Numbered from the stretch's first letter, positions 1 through 10,051 are shown. The stretch: 64,000 bases of DNA from an uncultured Bacteroidales bacterium (GCA_900316055.1 ONBK01000005.1:1-64000), one strand, 5' to 3'. Numbers and translations are program-made. Notes: generated by a model from the letters alone, not told the origin.

Positions 1-78
1 CTCGCGTTACCCCTCGACTTGCATGTGTTAAGCCTGCCGCTAGCGTTCATCCTGAGCCAGGATCAAACTCTTCATTGT
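1..78 (-). rRNA. 16S rRNA, 5' end only
   Basis: Read on the minus strand this begins TTACAATGAAGAGTTTGATC and continues through CTGGCTCAGGATGAACGCTA and AACACATGCAAGTCGAG, the universal first 70 or so bases of bacterial 16S rRNA (27F primer site included). Only the 5' end lies in the window; the gene and the rest of the operon run off the left edge. The exact mature 5' end is placed by analogy with other 16S genes and may be off by a few bases. The base pattern after the 27F site is of Bacteroidetes type. Confidence 0.97.
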
Positions 79-120
79 AAGAATTGTTCTTCTTTACCTA
101 TTGACTCGTCTTCGTGTCTT

Positions 121-140
121 CACCTTATCTATATAAGGTG
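121..140 (-). other. rRNA leader hairpin
   Basis: CACCTTAT and ATAAGGTG form a perfect 8-bp stem with a 4-nt loop, inside the about 125-nt transcribed leader between the rRNA promoter and 16S. It probably takes part in leader folding, processing or antitermination; that role is inferred only from position. Confidence 0.5.
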
Positions 141-207
141 ACCGACACACGCTATCTCTATCTTCTCATCATTTCAAATAACTCGTGTTTTCTAGCGGAA
201 AACGGGT

Positions 208-240
208 GCAAAAGTACAACCTTTTTCTAAACTACCAAAA
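208..240 (-). promoter_or_regulatory. rRNA operon promoter
   Basis: On the minus strand TTTTG (236-240) is followed after exactly 19 nt by TACTTTTGC (208-216). This matches the Bacteroidetes primary-sigma promoter (-33 TTTG, -7 TAnnTTTG). Transcription should start near 202. The sequence around the -7 box, AAAAGGTTGTACTTTTGCAC, closely resembles the candidate sRNA promoter at 63789-63821 and less closely the one at 29338-29372. Confidence 0.85.
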
Positions 241-638
241 TTTTTTTTCAAAAAAAATCATCAATAAATATTTACATATTGAAAAACAGCATATTGAAAA
301 CCAAAAAAAATTCACATAACCCCAATAATCCGTTGCAAGATGGATATATTCACTCCCAAAAAAGGAAAAAAATCACGCTTTCTGAAGCAAGAAATCCTTC
401 AAAATAGACAAAAACAAAATATCAAACTGAAATACAACAAGATAGATAGAACCAAGAAGATAGAATACAGAATACACTAACTTCCTATGAATCACTTACC
501 AACACCTTACCATCTCCTAACTAAGTCCTAGTAAGGTAGGAGTTGATAGGGTGATGGTATCTCGATAACGAGCAACTGAAAATATATTTTATTTGGAACA
601 ATATATAATAAAAAAAAGGTTTTTTAGTTACTAAGGAA
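241..638. other. AT-rich gene-free region between rRNA promoter and tamB
   Basis: Very A/T-rich with long A and T runs. It includes a direct repeat (CATATTGAAAA near 276 and 289) and, at its right end, the GTAGGAG repeat described separately. The runs next to the rRNA promoter could act as an UP element. I see no gene, tRNA or clear promoter for tamB here; the only open frame is a 60-codon minus-strand frame with no coding character. Confidence 0.6.
498..559. repeat. GTAGGAG-family inverted repeat, copy 1
   Basis: The left half (ACCAACACCTTACCATCTCC) and the right half (GGTAGGAGTTGATAGGGTGA) are imperfect reverse complements. The unit is the same as the one repeated at 16306-16403. It may fold as a hairpin in RNA or single-stranded DNA. 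It lies in the gap upstream of tamB. Confidence 0.6.
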
Positions 639-3600
639 GTGAAAAAGGTTTGGAAGGTCATATCGAGAGTGCTGACGACGCTGGGTCTCACGGTGTATAT
701 CATTGTGGCCCTGTTGAATTATTCCGTAATACAATCGTATCTTGGCGCGCTGGCAGGTGATTATTTCTCTAAAGAATGGGGGGGAAAAGTGTACATTGGT
801 TCCCTACATGCGATGCCCTTTGACCATCTGATTGCAGACAACATCCTTTGGATTTCGCCAACAAACGACACACTATTGGTGGCTGACCAACTCAAGGTGT
901 CGTTCGACCGCTTCCCCTATAGCGACCGGACTCTCGAGTTCAACCGGGTGTACCTAAAAAACGCCTACTACCATTTCGCCATCGAGAATCACAAAACGAA
1001 TCTGCAATTTGTGATTGATTATTTCAAATCGGAGAAGAAAACCGAGAAAAAACATGGTCCCTTCACCGTGAAAGTGAAAACACTGGAACTCGACAACGTC
1101 CATTATCGTATGGACTTGCCCGATAATCGAAAGACAGTGTACGCCCACGGTGTGCAGATTCCTCACATGGAGTTTCTCAATATCCACGCGAAAATCAAGG
1201 ATATTAAGGTCGTCAATGACGATGTAACATGCAAGATTGTCAAATTCAGCACCAAAGAGAAAAGCGGATTCCAACTGGAGGATCTCTGTGGACAAATACA
1301 TGTAAACAGAAATAATATTATCGCCCAAAACATGAGAGTCGAAACATCTCATAGTCACATCTATGCAGATGCAAAACTAAGCTATGATGGATGGAAGGGG
1401 ATAAAAGGCTACGTGAGTACCGTACGGCATGAGGCGAAACTCATGCCTGGCACCCGGGTGGCGATGAGTGATGTGGCATATTGGGCTCCCATGTTATGGG
1501 GTATTGATGCCGCTCTGGAAGCCAATGGAACGGCAACAGGGACCATCGATTCCTTGGCGACAGACATGAGTGTCAGATGGGGGAATAATTCCTCAGCACA
1601 GGTATCTGGAACTATTGTAGGATTACCTGAGATCGGAAACACCTTATTCGATCTAGATATCGAGCATCTTAACACCAACCGCAACGACTTGAATCCTCTA
1701 CTCGAGAGTATGAGACTGGGAGAATCGGCAAACAAATATATTGATATCCTTGATCATGTCGACCTAATCGCATCGGTGCGAGGAAATATCAAAGAGCATC
1801 TGACAGCGAACATCTTGACCGATTGCGGTCTGGGACGGCTCAGAGCAGACGCCATGCTTCACCACACTCCCACGGGATACAATGTCACTATTGATGCCCA
1901 AAGCGATAAGATAGACCTCTCCGTTCTGGATAACGACTGGATAACACATACGGGATTTGATTTGTCGCTAGATGGTTCATGGAATGGAGAATTTGACGAA
2001 CTGAAGAACTGGACTCATTGCCTCTCGCTGGCCATCAACGGCCATCTCACCAATAGTATGGTTAAGGGATACAAACTATCGACAGCCTATCTCTCAGGAG
2101 AGATGAAACGAGGTCGTATACTCGCAAACGTTGAATGCAACGACTCCATGGCCAACATTGTTGCCACAGTGGAGGCCAACCTCTCCGGTGAAGAGAATAA
2201 ATACAAAGCCGATATCAGTATCGGCAACCTGGATCTCGGGCTCCTCCCCCACTCCCTTGCCATGCACCTGACAGCCTCTGTCGTAGGCGAAACACTTGAC
2301 GACATGAACGGCCAGTTGACCGCTTCTGACATAAAATACGGAAATCTGGCGCTCGACAATATAGACGTGAGTGTCGAATCCGATCCCTCAGGGAAAGAAA
2401 TTTTCTTTAAGAGCGACTTCGCTGATGCCTCCGTCAAAGGTCATTTCAATTATGCAGACCTACCATTGGCTCTCTGCTATTTTGGACAACGCTACCTTCC
2501 CAGTCTTTTCAACAGCTTCTCTTATCTAGATTCCACTATGGTGGAACGATTGAAAGAGGATGCATTCTCCTGCCGAATAAAATGGAAAGACGACGGCCAT
2601 CTGATGCACAGCCTAATAAAAAATATCACCATTGCGCAAGGAACCGTCATCGACGGGTCATATAACTTCGGTGAACAATTAAAACTGGTGCTGCGCAGCG
2701 ACTCCCTACGCTTTGGCTCTGTAATACTGGAAGATGTTGGCATCAGCGGCCGTCCCTGGAACAACCGGTATGAACTCCAAGCCGATGCCCAAAGTTTAAC
2801 TATCGGAAAGATGGAAATCCTCGAGCAAGTGGCAGTCAAAGTCAGCAGCAGTAGGGAGACATCATCATTCGGACTCAAATGGGGCAGCAATAACTTAGCC
2901 ACTCGAGGGGATATACAGCTCGAACTGGAGGACGACAGCATTTATGTCACCAAGCCCCACTTTTATATTGGGAAGACCCAGTGGGCTCTAAGCACAGAAG
3001 GGGTAACCTTGCGGAAAAACACAGAAGGGCAGTTGCAGTTCAATGGAGAAAAGCTACGTCTAAAAAGTCACGAACAAAGTATTGACGCCCGACTACAACT
3101 CAACGGTCAGCCTTCAGACTGCGTAGAACTCGATTTCGATCATTTCAACCTCAACTTAGTATGCGAAATGTTGTTGCAAAACAGCCCCATTACTATTGAT
3201 GGCGACATCAACGGACATTTCTCATTATTTGGACTCACCAGCACCCCTTACTTCAACTCAGATCTTGTCATCGACAGTTGTCTGGTGAACAATCAACACC
3301 TCGGGAAGGTAAAGTTGAACAGCAACTGGAATTCGGAACGCGACAACCTCGTCCTACGATTAATGAGCGACCAGATTCAAGCTTTCGGATGGTTGGGACT
3401 GAACAAGAAAGACCCCGACCTAACTTTTAAATTGAATTTCAACAGATTGGAACTTGCCATAGTAAAACCTTTACTGTCTACATTCTCAAGCCATATTGGA
3501 GGCCAGCTGCATGGAAATGTCGAGATAAGCGGAAACCTCTCTCATCCAATGTTTATTGGTCAAGCTGTGGTGGATAACGGCGAAATAAAGATTGACATCA

Positions 3601-4985
3601 CCGATGTCACCTACCACTTTTCCGATAGCCTACAGTTTAAAAACAACATCATCACCCTCAAAGACTTTGACATTCTCGACCCGCTTAACAACAAAGCCAC
3701 TGCCAACGGCACCATCCATCTAACCAATGAAAAACAGATTCTGCTAGACATTGGCCTGACCACCGACAATTTCTTGTTGCTGAATAAAAAGAATGGAGAG
3801 CAGTTCTATGGGAAAGTTCTTGCTTCATTCGATGGAAAAGCCTCTGGCCCCATTGACAATCTCAACATCAACATCCAGGCTATAACCAATCCCGGATGCG
3901 ATATTACCGTCCCCGTCAACTATCAGCAAAGCGTCAAATCGCAGAACTACATCACCTTCGTCAGCGATAAACCCGACGAAATGATTCAGGTCACAACAAA
4001 AACAAACAAGAAATCCAATTACAACCTGGAGCTGGACTTAAACATCACCCCCGATGCAAAAATAAACCTCCCGATGGATTTCCGTGAGGTTGCAGTGAAT
4101 GTGGGGGCCACCGGATCTGGCGACATGCACTTGAAACTCAACAATACAAGCAGTGCCAAAATGATGGGAAACTATGAAATCTCCTCTGGCACAATGAAGG
4201 TCGCCCTTATGACGATTTACGAAAAGAGATTCACCATTGAAAAAGGGAGCAGTCTAAACTTCCAAGGAAGTGTACCCGATGCCAGATTTGACTTAAAAGC
4301 TGTTCACTCTCAACGTGCCAACCTCTCCACCCTGACAGGAGCCCTATCGTCGGCCGACAATTCACAGAAATATATCCAAGTGGAGAATGTCATCGCCATT
4401 TCGGGTACCCTGAAAGATCCCCATCTCAGTTTCGATTTGCGACTACCGAATGCCGACCAAAGCGTTGAAGAAGAGGTTTTCGCCTACATCGATCGCAACA
4501 GCGAACGCGATATGTTAAATCAGACATTCTCGCTGCTTATCACAGGTAACTTCTACAATGTCAACAACGAATCGCAAGCAGGCACCAGTCCAATTGATAT
4601 TGTAACTTCTTTTGTCGGCAACAGCTTGACAGACATGGTGAAGTTTGTCGACGTCAACATCGATTATCGCTCAGCCACCGAACAGACAAGTCAACAGCTC
4701 GATGTCAATATCAGCAAAGACTGGGGGCGCTGGTATCTGGAGAGCACTCTGGGCTATGGCGGACAAAGCCGCGAGATTAAGGCCAGTGCCATCAACGGTG
4801 CCGTCATCGACGCACTGATAGGCTACAGATTGAGCTCTGTCATCCATCTATATGCCTACAACCGCACCAACACCAACGACTATACACGTATCGACCTTCC
4901 CTACAAACAAGGAGCCGGACTAAAATTGACCAAAGATTTCGATAGTTGGAGCGACCTATTTAAACGAAAGAAGAAAAAGAAATGA
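639..4985 (+). CDS. tamB: Translocation and assembly module protein TamB
   Basis: This 1448-residue protein opens with a short cytoplasmic stretch and one membrane segment (about residues 8-29, LTTLGLTVYIIVALLNYSV). A very long beta-rich region follows, and the C-terminal third has the TamB/DUF490 character, ending in a basic KRKKKKK tail. TamB-type proteins are thought to bridge inner and outer membranes and to move phospholipid or help assemble outer-membrane proteins. The length is normal for Bacteroidetes. The frame begins with GTG at 639, directly before a KKVWK n-region; no better ATG precedes the membrane segment. The stop overlaps the next start as ATGA, so the two genes are translationally coupled. 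No promoter could be assigned. Confidence 0.9.
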   Translation: MKKVWKVISRVLTTLGLTVYIIVALLNYSVIQSYLGALAGDYFSKEWGGKVYIGSLHAMPFDHLIADNILWISPTNDTLLVADQLKVSFDRFPYSDRTLEFNRVYLKNAYYHFAIENHKTNLQFVIDYFKSEKKTEKKHGPFTVKVKTLELDNVHYRMDLPDNRKTVYAHGVQIPHMEFLNIHAKIKDIKVVNDDVTCKIVKFSTKEKSGFQLEDLCGQIHVNRNNIIAQNMRVETSHSHIYADAKLSYDGWKGIKGYVSTVRHEAKLMPGTRVAMSDVAYWAPMLWGIDAALEANGTATGTIDSLATDMSVRWGNNSSAQVSGTIVGLPEIGNTLFDLDIEHLNTNRNDLNPLLESMRLGESANKYIDILDHVDLIASVRGNIKEHLTANILTDCGLGRLRADAMLHHTPTGYNVTIDAQSDKIDLSVLDNDWITHTGFDLSLDGSWNGEFDELKNWTHCLSLAINGHLTNSMVKGYKLSTAYLSGEMKRGRILANVECNDSMANIVATVEANLSGEENKYKADISIGNLDLGLLPHSLAMHLTASVVGETLDDMNGQLTASDIKYGNLALDNIDVSVESDPSGKEIFFKSDFADASVKGHFNYADLPLALCYFGQRYLPSLFNSFSYLDSTMVERLKEDAFSCRIKWKDDGHLMHSLIKNITIAQGTVIDGSYNFGEQLKLVLRSDSLRFGSVILEDVGISGRPWNNRYELQADAQSLTIGKMEILEQVAVKVSSSRETSSFGLKWGSNNLATRGDIQLELEDDSIYVTKPHFYIGKTQWALSTEGVTLRKNTEGQLQFNGEKLRLKSHEQSIDARLQLNGQPSDCVELDFDHFNLNLVCEMLLQNSPITIDGDINGHFSLFGLTSTPYFNSDLVIDSCLVNNQHLGKVKLNSNWNSERDNLVLRLMSDQIQAFGWLGLNKKDPDLTFKLNFNRLELAIVKPLLSTFSSHIGGQLHGNVEISGNLSHPMFIGQAVVDNGEIKIDITDVTYHFSDSLQFKNNIITLKDFDILDPLNNKATANGTIHLTNEKQILLDIGLTTDNFLLLNKKNGEQFYGKVLASFDGKASGPIDNLNINIQAITNPGCDITVPVNYQQSVKSQNYITFVSDKPDEMIQVTTKTNKKSNYNLELDLNITPDAKINLPMDFREVAVNVGATGSGDMHLKLNNTSSAKMMGNYEISSGTMKVALMTIYEKRFTIEKGSSLNFQGSVPDARFDLKAVHSQRANLSTLTGALSSADNSQKYIQVENVIAISGTLKDPHLSFDLRLPNADQSVEEEVFAYIDRNSERDMLNQTFSLLITGNFYNVNNESQAGTSPIDIVTSFVGNSLTDMVKFVDVNIDYRSATEQTSQQLDVNISKDWGRWYLESTLGYGGQSREIKASAINGAVIDALIGYRLSSVIHLYAYNRTNTNDYTRIDLPYKQGAGLKLTKDFDSWSDLFKRKKKKK

Positions 4986-5848
4986 AAAAAGCAATCCTCT
5001 ACCTCATCATACTGACCCTCACAGGTCTCTCCGCTTGTTCCCAAAACGACTACAATCCGAACGACTCACTACGTGTTGTCAACGCCGAATGGCGAATCGA
5101 CAGCCTTGATGGTTTTATACTCAAACGCTATCACTTTGATGAAGGAACGCTCTTCTGCTCTCCGCAGCATTTCTTTGTCATTGAAGTCCCCGTGGGTTCT
5201 CCTCGCCATCTGGCCTTTGTCTGCGACTCCACCTTAACCGAAGTATCGGCCTTTGCCGAACGGGCCTCTGCTCTCGCCGCCATCAATGGCAGTTATTTCG
5301 ACATGACGCTCGGCAACCCTGTCTGCTACCTCCGCATCGATGGTATTCAATGCGGCGAGAACACTCCTGCTAAGACCGATTCCATTAACAGGAAATATTA
5401 TCAATACGCCACCCTTGCTCTCCGCAACGGCCGTCCTGTTCTCTCTGTTCCCGACAGCAATAGAATGAGTGAAGACAAAATGAAAGAGAATGATGTGATG
5501 ACAGCCGGTCCCATGCTGCTCTGGAAAGGGAAAGACGTTCCTCAACGTACCGACCGCACATTTGTCACCAACCGTCATAACCGCACAGCTCTGGGCCGTC
5601 GACCCGATGGTTCCTATATTCTTTTTGTTGCCGACGGACGTTTCAAAGAGCATGCCGAAGGACTGACACTTTTCGAATTACAGCATGTGATGCGATGGCT
5701 CGGATGCTCCTCTGCCATCAACCTCGACGGTGGTGGCTCCAGCACCATGTATATCAAAGATAGCGGTGTGGTGAACTATCCTTCCGACAACAACCAGCAC
5801 GACCACGAAGGGGAGCGTCCGGTCTCCAACGCCATCCTGATATTATAA
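4982..5848 (+). CDS. Phosphodiester glycosidase (NAGPA/DUF2233) lipoprotein
   Basis: A 288-residue lipoprotein. An SPII signal ends at LTGLSAC (Cys19), so the mature protein is anchored in the envelope. The body carries the family motifs INGSYFD (about residue 100), VADGRF (about 218) and NLDGGGSSTMYI (about 252), typical of the fold of N-acetylglucosamine-1-phosphodiester alpha-N-acetylglucosaminidase. Bacterial members are predicted to cleave sugar phosphodiesters in exopolysaccharide or wall-linked glycans; the substrate here is unknown. It overlaps tamB by four bases, which suggests one envelope-maintenance operon. Confidence 0.82.
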   Translation: MKKAILYLIILTLTGLSACSQNDYNPNDSLRVVNAEWRIDSLDGFILKRYHFDEGTLFCSPQHFFVIEVPVGSPRHLAFVCDSTLTEVSAFAERASALAAINGSYFDMTLGNPVCYLRIDGIQCGENTPAKTDSINRKYYQYATLALRNGRPVLSVPDSNRMSEDKMKENDVMTAGPMLLWKGKDVPQRTDRTFVTNRHNRTALGRRPDGSYILFVADGRFKEHAEGLTLFELQHVMRWLGCSSAINLDGGGSSTMYIKDSGVVNYPSDNNQHDHEGERPVSNAILIL

Positions 5849-6073
5849 CTATTTGGCAATATCCTCCGGATTCAAACGCTCGCTCCGTTCCACACAGGCA
5901 TAATTATCACCGCGATTCATAGAATTGCATGGTTTATCGCTGCTGATATAAACCTCTTGCTCATACACGCCTGATGCAGTGCTCTCATAGCAATAGCATA
6001 ATTTGTTGTCACACGAAATGAAACAAAGTGTCGACAACGCGAGTAATGCAAGAATTACGATACGTTTTTTCAT
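5849..6073 (-). CDS. Small Cys-rich lipoprotein, member A of a local family
   Basis: A 74-residue protein. An open frame extends to 6100, but the ATG at 6071-6073 gives a clean SPII signal (MKKRIVILALLALSTLCFIS, then Cys). The mature part is about 50 residues with the pattern C-x4-C-x-C-x20-C-x10-C. The same pattern recurs in the small lipoproteins at 37217, 44848 and 45114, so this is a paralogous family scattered through the window. Two cysteine pairs besides the lipidated one suggest disulfides or a metal site. It starts 14 nt after the GH92 stop, on the same strand. I know of no named family; function unknown. Confidence 0.7.
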   Translation of the reverse strand: MKKRIVILALLALSTLCFISCDNKLCYCYESTASGVYEQEVYISSDKPCNSMNRGDNYACVERSERLNPEDIAK

Positions 6074-6087
6074 ATTGATTTTTTTAT

Positions 6088-8937
6088 TTAAAGTTTCCAT
6101 ATCTCCAGTTCATCCACAAAGAGCCACGCCTGCTGGCCGGCACTGATGTGCCAGCTGGGCAATAGGCCATAGTTGTGGAGCGTAATTTTCAAATATTTGG
6201 CCTGAGCCGAGCCGTTCACAGCGAAGCAATGCACCACACTTTCCTCCTGCCGTTCATGTACGGGTGCGAATTGTGTGTTCTTCACCTCGCCATAAGGCTT
6301 CCATATTTGTCCGTCGAGACTGTATTCCACACTGACACTCTTCGGGAAGAAAATCCACGAGCGCATGTTTTCCAAACAATGGGCACCGACATGTTTGACG
6401 GTTTTCACCTTCTCGAGTTCGACCACAGCCACCATGTCTCCCTGCCAGCCCTGCCAGCCACCGATGCGATAGTTAGAGTTGCCGAATACGCCGTCAACCA
6501 TACCCTCGGGGCCATTCTCGGTGTATTGCGGAGCAGGCTGCGTGAGATAGGTCACTTTCATGTCGGTCTGCACACGGCTGTAATTCTGCGTCACGATTTG
6601 GCTCATCAAGCGTCCTTTGACCTTGGCCTTAGCGACGACATACTCTCCCAAATCCCGACCAGTGACCTTGATGGGCTCCGTGTAGGGATGGAATAGGTCT
6701 TCGCAATCGGGGCAAATCATGTTTTTATCGTATAGAATCTCGGCATCGGAATAGCCGGGAAGAGAGAGGCTGACCTGACGGGAATCGGTTACCTGCTGGC
6801 GCCAATCGTCGAAGACAGGACAGGGGGTGATGCGGAAACCTCCGACATAACCCGGAGGCAAGGGAGGCAACAAAGAAGGACGTTTCCAGTCTTTTTTAGG
6901 AGAAGCAAACGTAAAGATTGGTTTGGTTTCCACCCATATGCCACTACCGGGGCAGACCTCGTAGCATCCGAGGGAGGCCAGCACATACCAGGCACTCATC
7001 TGACCACAGTCCTCGTTGCCGCAGAGGCCGTCGGGCTTGCTGGTATAGAGTTCATTGAGAATCTTGTGGACATACTTCTCGGTCTTCTCAGGCTGTCCGA
7101 GGAGAGCGTAGAGCCAGGCGGCATGATGGGAGGGCTCGTTGCCGTGGGCGTACATGCCGATGAGGCCGGTGACATCAGCCTGATCACGTCCGCTCATGGC
7201 GTTGTGGCCCTCGAAAAGGCTATCCAAGAAGGCGATTGCTTGGTTCTTGCCACCTATATGTTCGACCCACGCATCGATGTCGTGCGGCACATAGGTGCTG
7301 TACTGCCAGGAGTTGGCCTCGGTGAAATGGTTGTTGACCTCAGTGGGGTCGAAGGGAGTCACCCAGCCACCGTTGCGCTTGGGGTGGGCGAAGCCGTTGC
7401 CGTCGATGATGTTCTGCCAACTCTGGCAGCGAATCCAGTAGTTGCGGGCAGTAGCAGTATCGCCAGCAATTTCTGCCATCCTTGCAATGCACCAGTCGTC
7501 GTAGGCATACTCGAGGGTCTTGCTGACAGACTCGTTATCAAGTTCGGAGGTAAGATAACCTTGAGCACCGTATGCACGATGGGCCTCGGTGCGGTTGCTG
7601 GTGGCCACCATAGCGTCGAGCAACTGCTTGGGGGTATAGCCGGCCAGAGTGCCTTCAGATTCCTCCACTGAAATAACATATCCATCTGGCACCTCCTCAT
7701 AGGTTTCATCTATAATATGGGATTCCATCAAATAGATATATGCCTCGAGTATCATAGGCACAGCATGGTAACCTATCATGCAATGGGTCTCATGGCTAGC
7801 CAGCTCCCACATGGGGAGTTCGCCGCCCTGCTCGAAGTTCTTCATGGCGGTGTAGACGAAGTCGACGGTGCGTTCGGGCTCAATCTGCGTCAACAGGGGG
7901 TGCAGGGCGCGGTAGGTGTCCCAGAGGGAGAAGACGGTGTAGACCTCGCGGCCAGGGTCGACGGTGTGTATCTGGTTGTCGGTGCCGCGATAGCGGCCGT
8001 CGACGTCGCTCCAAAGGTAGGGCGACGTCATGCAATGGTAGAGGGCGGTGTAGAAGCAGCGCTTCTGCTCGTCGGTACCACCTTCCACGCGCAGCTTGCC
8101 GAGGGCGGCTTCCCAGATGCTGTCAGCACCCTTTCGGGCCTCATCAAAGTTTTTATATTCAGCAGCGTTGAGGTTGCCTATAGCGCCCTCGATGTCTACA
8201 CCGCTGATGGCCACCTGCAACTCCACCTGCTCGGTGTGTGGGGGCAAGTGAAGAATAGCCTGTGTCGAATCGTCGCTGTAATGCACAATCTCGAACGGCA
8301 CACTGCTGCGGATAGCATAGTACAGGTGCTGGTCGGGGTTCCACGCATTACTTTCGCGCCATCCCACAATAAGACCATCGCGTTCCATAATCTTGCCACT
8401 GAGCAGCACATCGCGATGGCGAAGGTCTAGGACGATACCGTTATCAATCTGCTCGTAAGTGTAGCGATGGTAGGCCACACGTCGGTCGACGGTGAGCTCC
8501 ACTTGCTTCACCGTGGTAATCCTGCCCTTGCGGGGTTTCACACTGTAATAGCCAGCCTTGGCAACCTCGTCGTCGTGGGAGAACTCGAAACAGTAGTGCA
8601 TACGCATCGAGTCGCCGAACTTCATGTCGTGCATCTGCAACTGGTCCACCGGCATCAGCAGCACATCACCATAGTCCGAGCAGCCGGTACCGCTGAGGTG
8701 TGTATGACTGAAACCATAGACAGTATCGTCACTGTAGTGGTAGCCGCTACAACCATCCCAGCCATCCAAACGAGTGTCGGGCGAAGGCTGAATCATGCCG
8801 AACGGCACAATGGCGCCCGGGAATGTATGTCCGTGGCCATCGGTACCCACAAAGGGGTTGACATACGAGGTCAATGTCTTTTCGCCACAAGCAGCAAAAA
8901 GAATTGCAGCAAGCGACAGAAAGAAGATTCTTTTCAT
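6088..8937 (-). CDS. GH92 alpha-mannosidase, lipoprotein
   Basis: A 949-residue surface lipoprotein (SPII signal ending LFAAC, Cys17). The GH92 N-terminal beta-sandwich starts with YVNPFVGTDGHGHTFPGA and PFGMIQPSPDT. The (alpha/alpha)6 catalytic region contains HETHCMIGYHAVP and GNEDCGQMSAWYV, matching the conserved GNED-GQMSAW site of calcium-dependent, inverting exo-alpha-mannosidases. Residues from about 790 form an F5/8-type-C-like sugar-binding module (TENGPEGMVDGVFGNSNYR onward). The enzyme most likely trims mannose from host or yeast N-glycans. It follows a ROK sugar kinase by 22 nt and probably shares its promoter. Linkage specificity (alpha-1,2, 1,3 or others) cannot be read from sequence. 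Confidence 0.93.
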   Translation of the reverse strand: MKRIFFLSLAAILFAACGEKTLTSYVNPFVGTDGHGHTFPGAIVPFGMIQPSPDTRLDGWDGCSGYHYSDDTVYGFSHTHLSGTGCSDYGDVLLMPVDQLQMHDMKFGDSMRMHYCFEFSHDDEVAKAGYYSVKPRKGRITTVKQVELTVDRRVAYHRYTYEQIDNGIVLDLRHRDVLLSGKIMERDGLIVGWRESNAWNPDQHLYYAIRSSVPFEIVHYSDDSTQAILHLPPHTEQVELQVAISGVDIEGAIGNLNAAEYKNFDEARKGADSIWEAALGKLRVEGGTDEQKRCFYTALYHCMTSPYLWSDVDGRYRGTDNQIHTVDPGREVYTVFSLWDTYRALHPLLTQIEPERTVDFVYTAMKNFEQGGELPMWELASHETHCMIGYHAVPMILEAYIYLMESHIIDETYEEVPDGYVISVEESEGTLAGYTPKQLLDAMVATSNRTEAHRAYGAQGYLTSELDNESVSKTLEYAYDDWCIARMAEIAGDTATARNYWIRCQSWQNIIDGNGFAHPKRNGGWVTPFDPTEVNNHFTEANSWQYSTYVPHDIDAWVEHIGGKNQAIAFLDSLFEGHNAMSGRDQADVTGLIGMYAHGNEPSHHAAWLYALLGQPEKTEKYVHKILNELYTSKPDGLCGNEDCGQMSAWYVLASLGCYEVCPGSGIWVETKPIFTFASPKKDWKRPSLLPPLPPGYVGGFRITPCPVFDDWRQQVTDSRQVSLSLPGYSDAEILYDKNMICPDCEDLFHPYTEPIKVTGRDLGEYVVAKAKVKGRLMSQIVTQNYSRVQTDMKVTYLTQPAPQYTENGPEGMVDGVFGNSNYRIGGWQGWQGDMVAVVELEKVKTVKHVGAHCLENMRSWIFFPKSVSVEYSLDGQIWKPYGEVKNTQFAPVHERQEESVVHCFAVNGSAQAKYLKITLHNYGLLPSWHISAGQQAWLFVDELEIWKL

Positions 8938-8959
8938 GTTTATAGTTTTTCTAGTAGCA

Positions 8960-9943
8960 CTAATCTCTCGGCATTTTTATTAACGCTGCTGCACCGAGGA
9001 TAGCCGCCTCATTGGCTTTCAACTCGCTCATCCTTATCTGGCAACTGCCGGCATAGATATTCAACAAATTCTCCTCAAAAGCTTTGCGGAGGGGCCTCAT
9101 CAGCGGCTCGCCCACCTTGGTAGGACCTCCCATCAAGAAGATAGCCTCAGGAGCCGAAAAGGTTACCGCGTTGGCCATTGCCAGACCCAATACCTCGCCC
9201 GTTTGCTCATAAGCCTCCAAAGCCAACGGGTCACCGGCATTGGCAGCATCGCCTATCAACTTTGAGGTCAACTCGTTGTCGGGATACGAATCGGGAATCC
9301 AACCTTCGGGAGTCTCTCCACGAGGGCCACTCTTCTTACGTAACAGATAAAACGTCTGAATGATACCTCGTGCCGCCGCGTAGGTCTCCAGACATCCCTC
9401 ACGTCCACAAGAGCAGGGACGCCCATGAGGATAGACAATAGCATGCCCCAACTCGCCGGCACCGCCTGTGCTACCATGAACCAGTTTACCGTCGACCACA
9501 ATTCCGCTCCCCACGCCAGTCCCCAACGTAAACATGATGAAATGCTTCAATCCTTTTGCTCCGCCATAAACATATTCGCCATAGGCGGCAGCGTTAGCGT
9601 CATTACTCAACACCACTTGCACTGGGAGATATTTCTTAATCTCCTTGCCAAAATCCAAAACACCCTTGATAGTGAGGTTGGGGGCATTGTCCACACATCC
9701 AGTATAATAGTTACCATTAGGAGCACCAATACCGATGCCCTCGAGTTCTACGGCCTCGCCGTCAACAGAGTGTTGATACTTCATCATTGTCTCCACCTCG
9801 TGCATCATATCTCGCACATAAGGCTCCAACTCTGTATATGCGTTGGTCGAAATGTTTCGACGCTGAACAATCTTTCCTTCTTCCGACACCAAACCCATGT
9901 CGGTGTTAGTGCCACCCATATCAACTCCTATAGAATATTTCAT
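8960..9943 (-). CDS. ROK-family sugar kinase (glucokinase-like)
   Basis: A 327-residue protein with the ROK layout: an ATP-binding N-terminus DMGGTNTDMG, the catalytic region NDANAAAYGE, GTGVGSGIV, and the zinc motif CSCGREGCLE. ROK kinases phosphorylate glucose, mannose, N-acetylmannosamine or related sugars. It is the first gene of a two-gene operon with the GH92 mannosidase, so mannose or another released hexose is a sensible but unproven substrate. There is no helix-turn-helix domain, so it is a kinase rather than a repressor. Transcription starts from the divergent promoter shared with tsaD. Confidence 0.88.
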   Translation of the reverse strand: MKYSIGVDMGGTNTDMGLVSEEGKIVQRRNISTNAYTELEPYVRDMMHEVETMMKYQHSVDGEAVELEGIGIGAPNGNYYTGCVDNAPNLTIKGVLDFGKEIKKYLPVQVVLSNDANAAAYGEYVYGGAKGLKHFIMFTLGTGVGSGIVVDGKLVHGSTGGAGELGHAIVYPHGRPCSCGREGCLETYAAARGIIQTFYLLRKKSGPRGETPEGWIPDSYPDNELTSKLIGDAANAGDPLALEAYEQTGEVLGLAMANAVTFSAPEAIFLMGGPTKVGEPLMRPLRKAFEENLLNIYAGSCQIRMSELKANEAAILGAAALIKMPRD

Positions 9944-9973
9944 AACTACTTCTTATTACTATTATTTTAAAGT

Positions 9974-10042
9974 GCAAAAATACATACTTTTTGTGATATG
10001 ACAAAAAAATTTTGTCATATCGGACAAGTTTAGTATTTTTGC
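9974..10042. promoter_or_regulatory. Back-to-back promoters with a perfect 12-bp palindrome (ROK kinase / tsaD)
   Basis: The minus promoter has -7 TATTTTTGC (9974-9982) and -33 TTTTG (10002-10006). The plus promoter has -33 TTTTG (10010-10014) and -7 TATTTTTGC (10034-10042). Both have 19-nt spacers. The two -33 boxes lie inside one perfect inverted repeat: GATATGACAAAA (9995-10006), AAA, TTTTGTCATATC (10010-10021). Only 3 nt separate the -33 boxes, so the promoters should compete for polymerase, and a dimeric regulator at the palindrome could control both. The right arm plus following bases recur at the promoter at 22837. Confidence 0.75.
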
Positions 10043-10051
10043 ATTTTGATT

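Noticed and set aside
521..703. 60-codon minus-strand frame upstream of tamB
   Set aside because: AT-rich, overlaps the tamB start and the GTAGGAG repeat, no family features.
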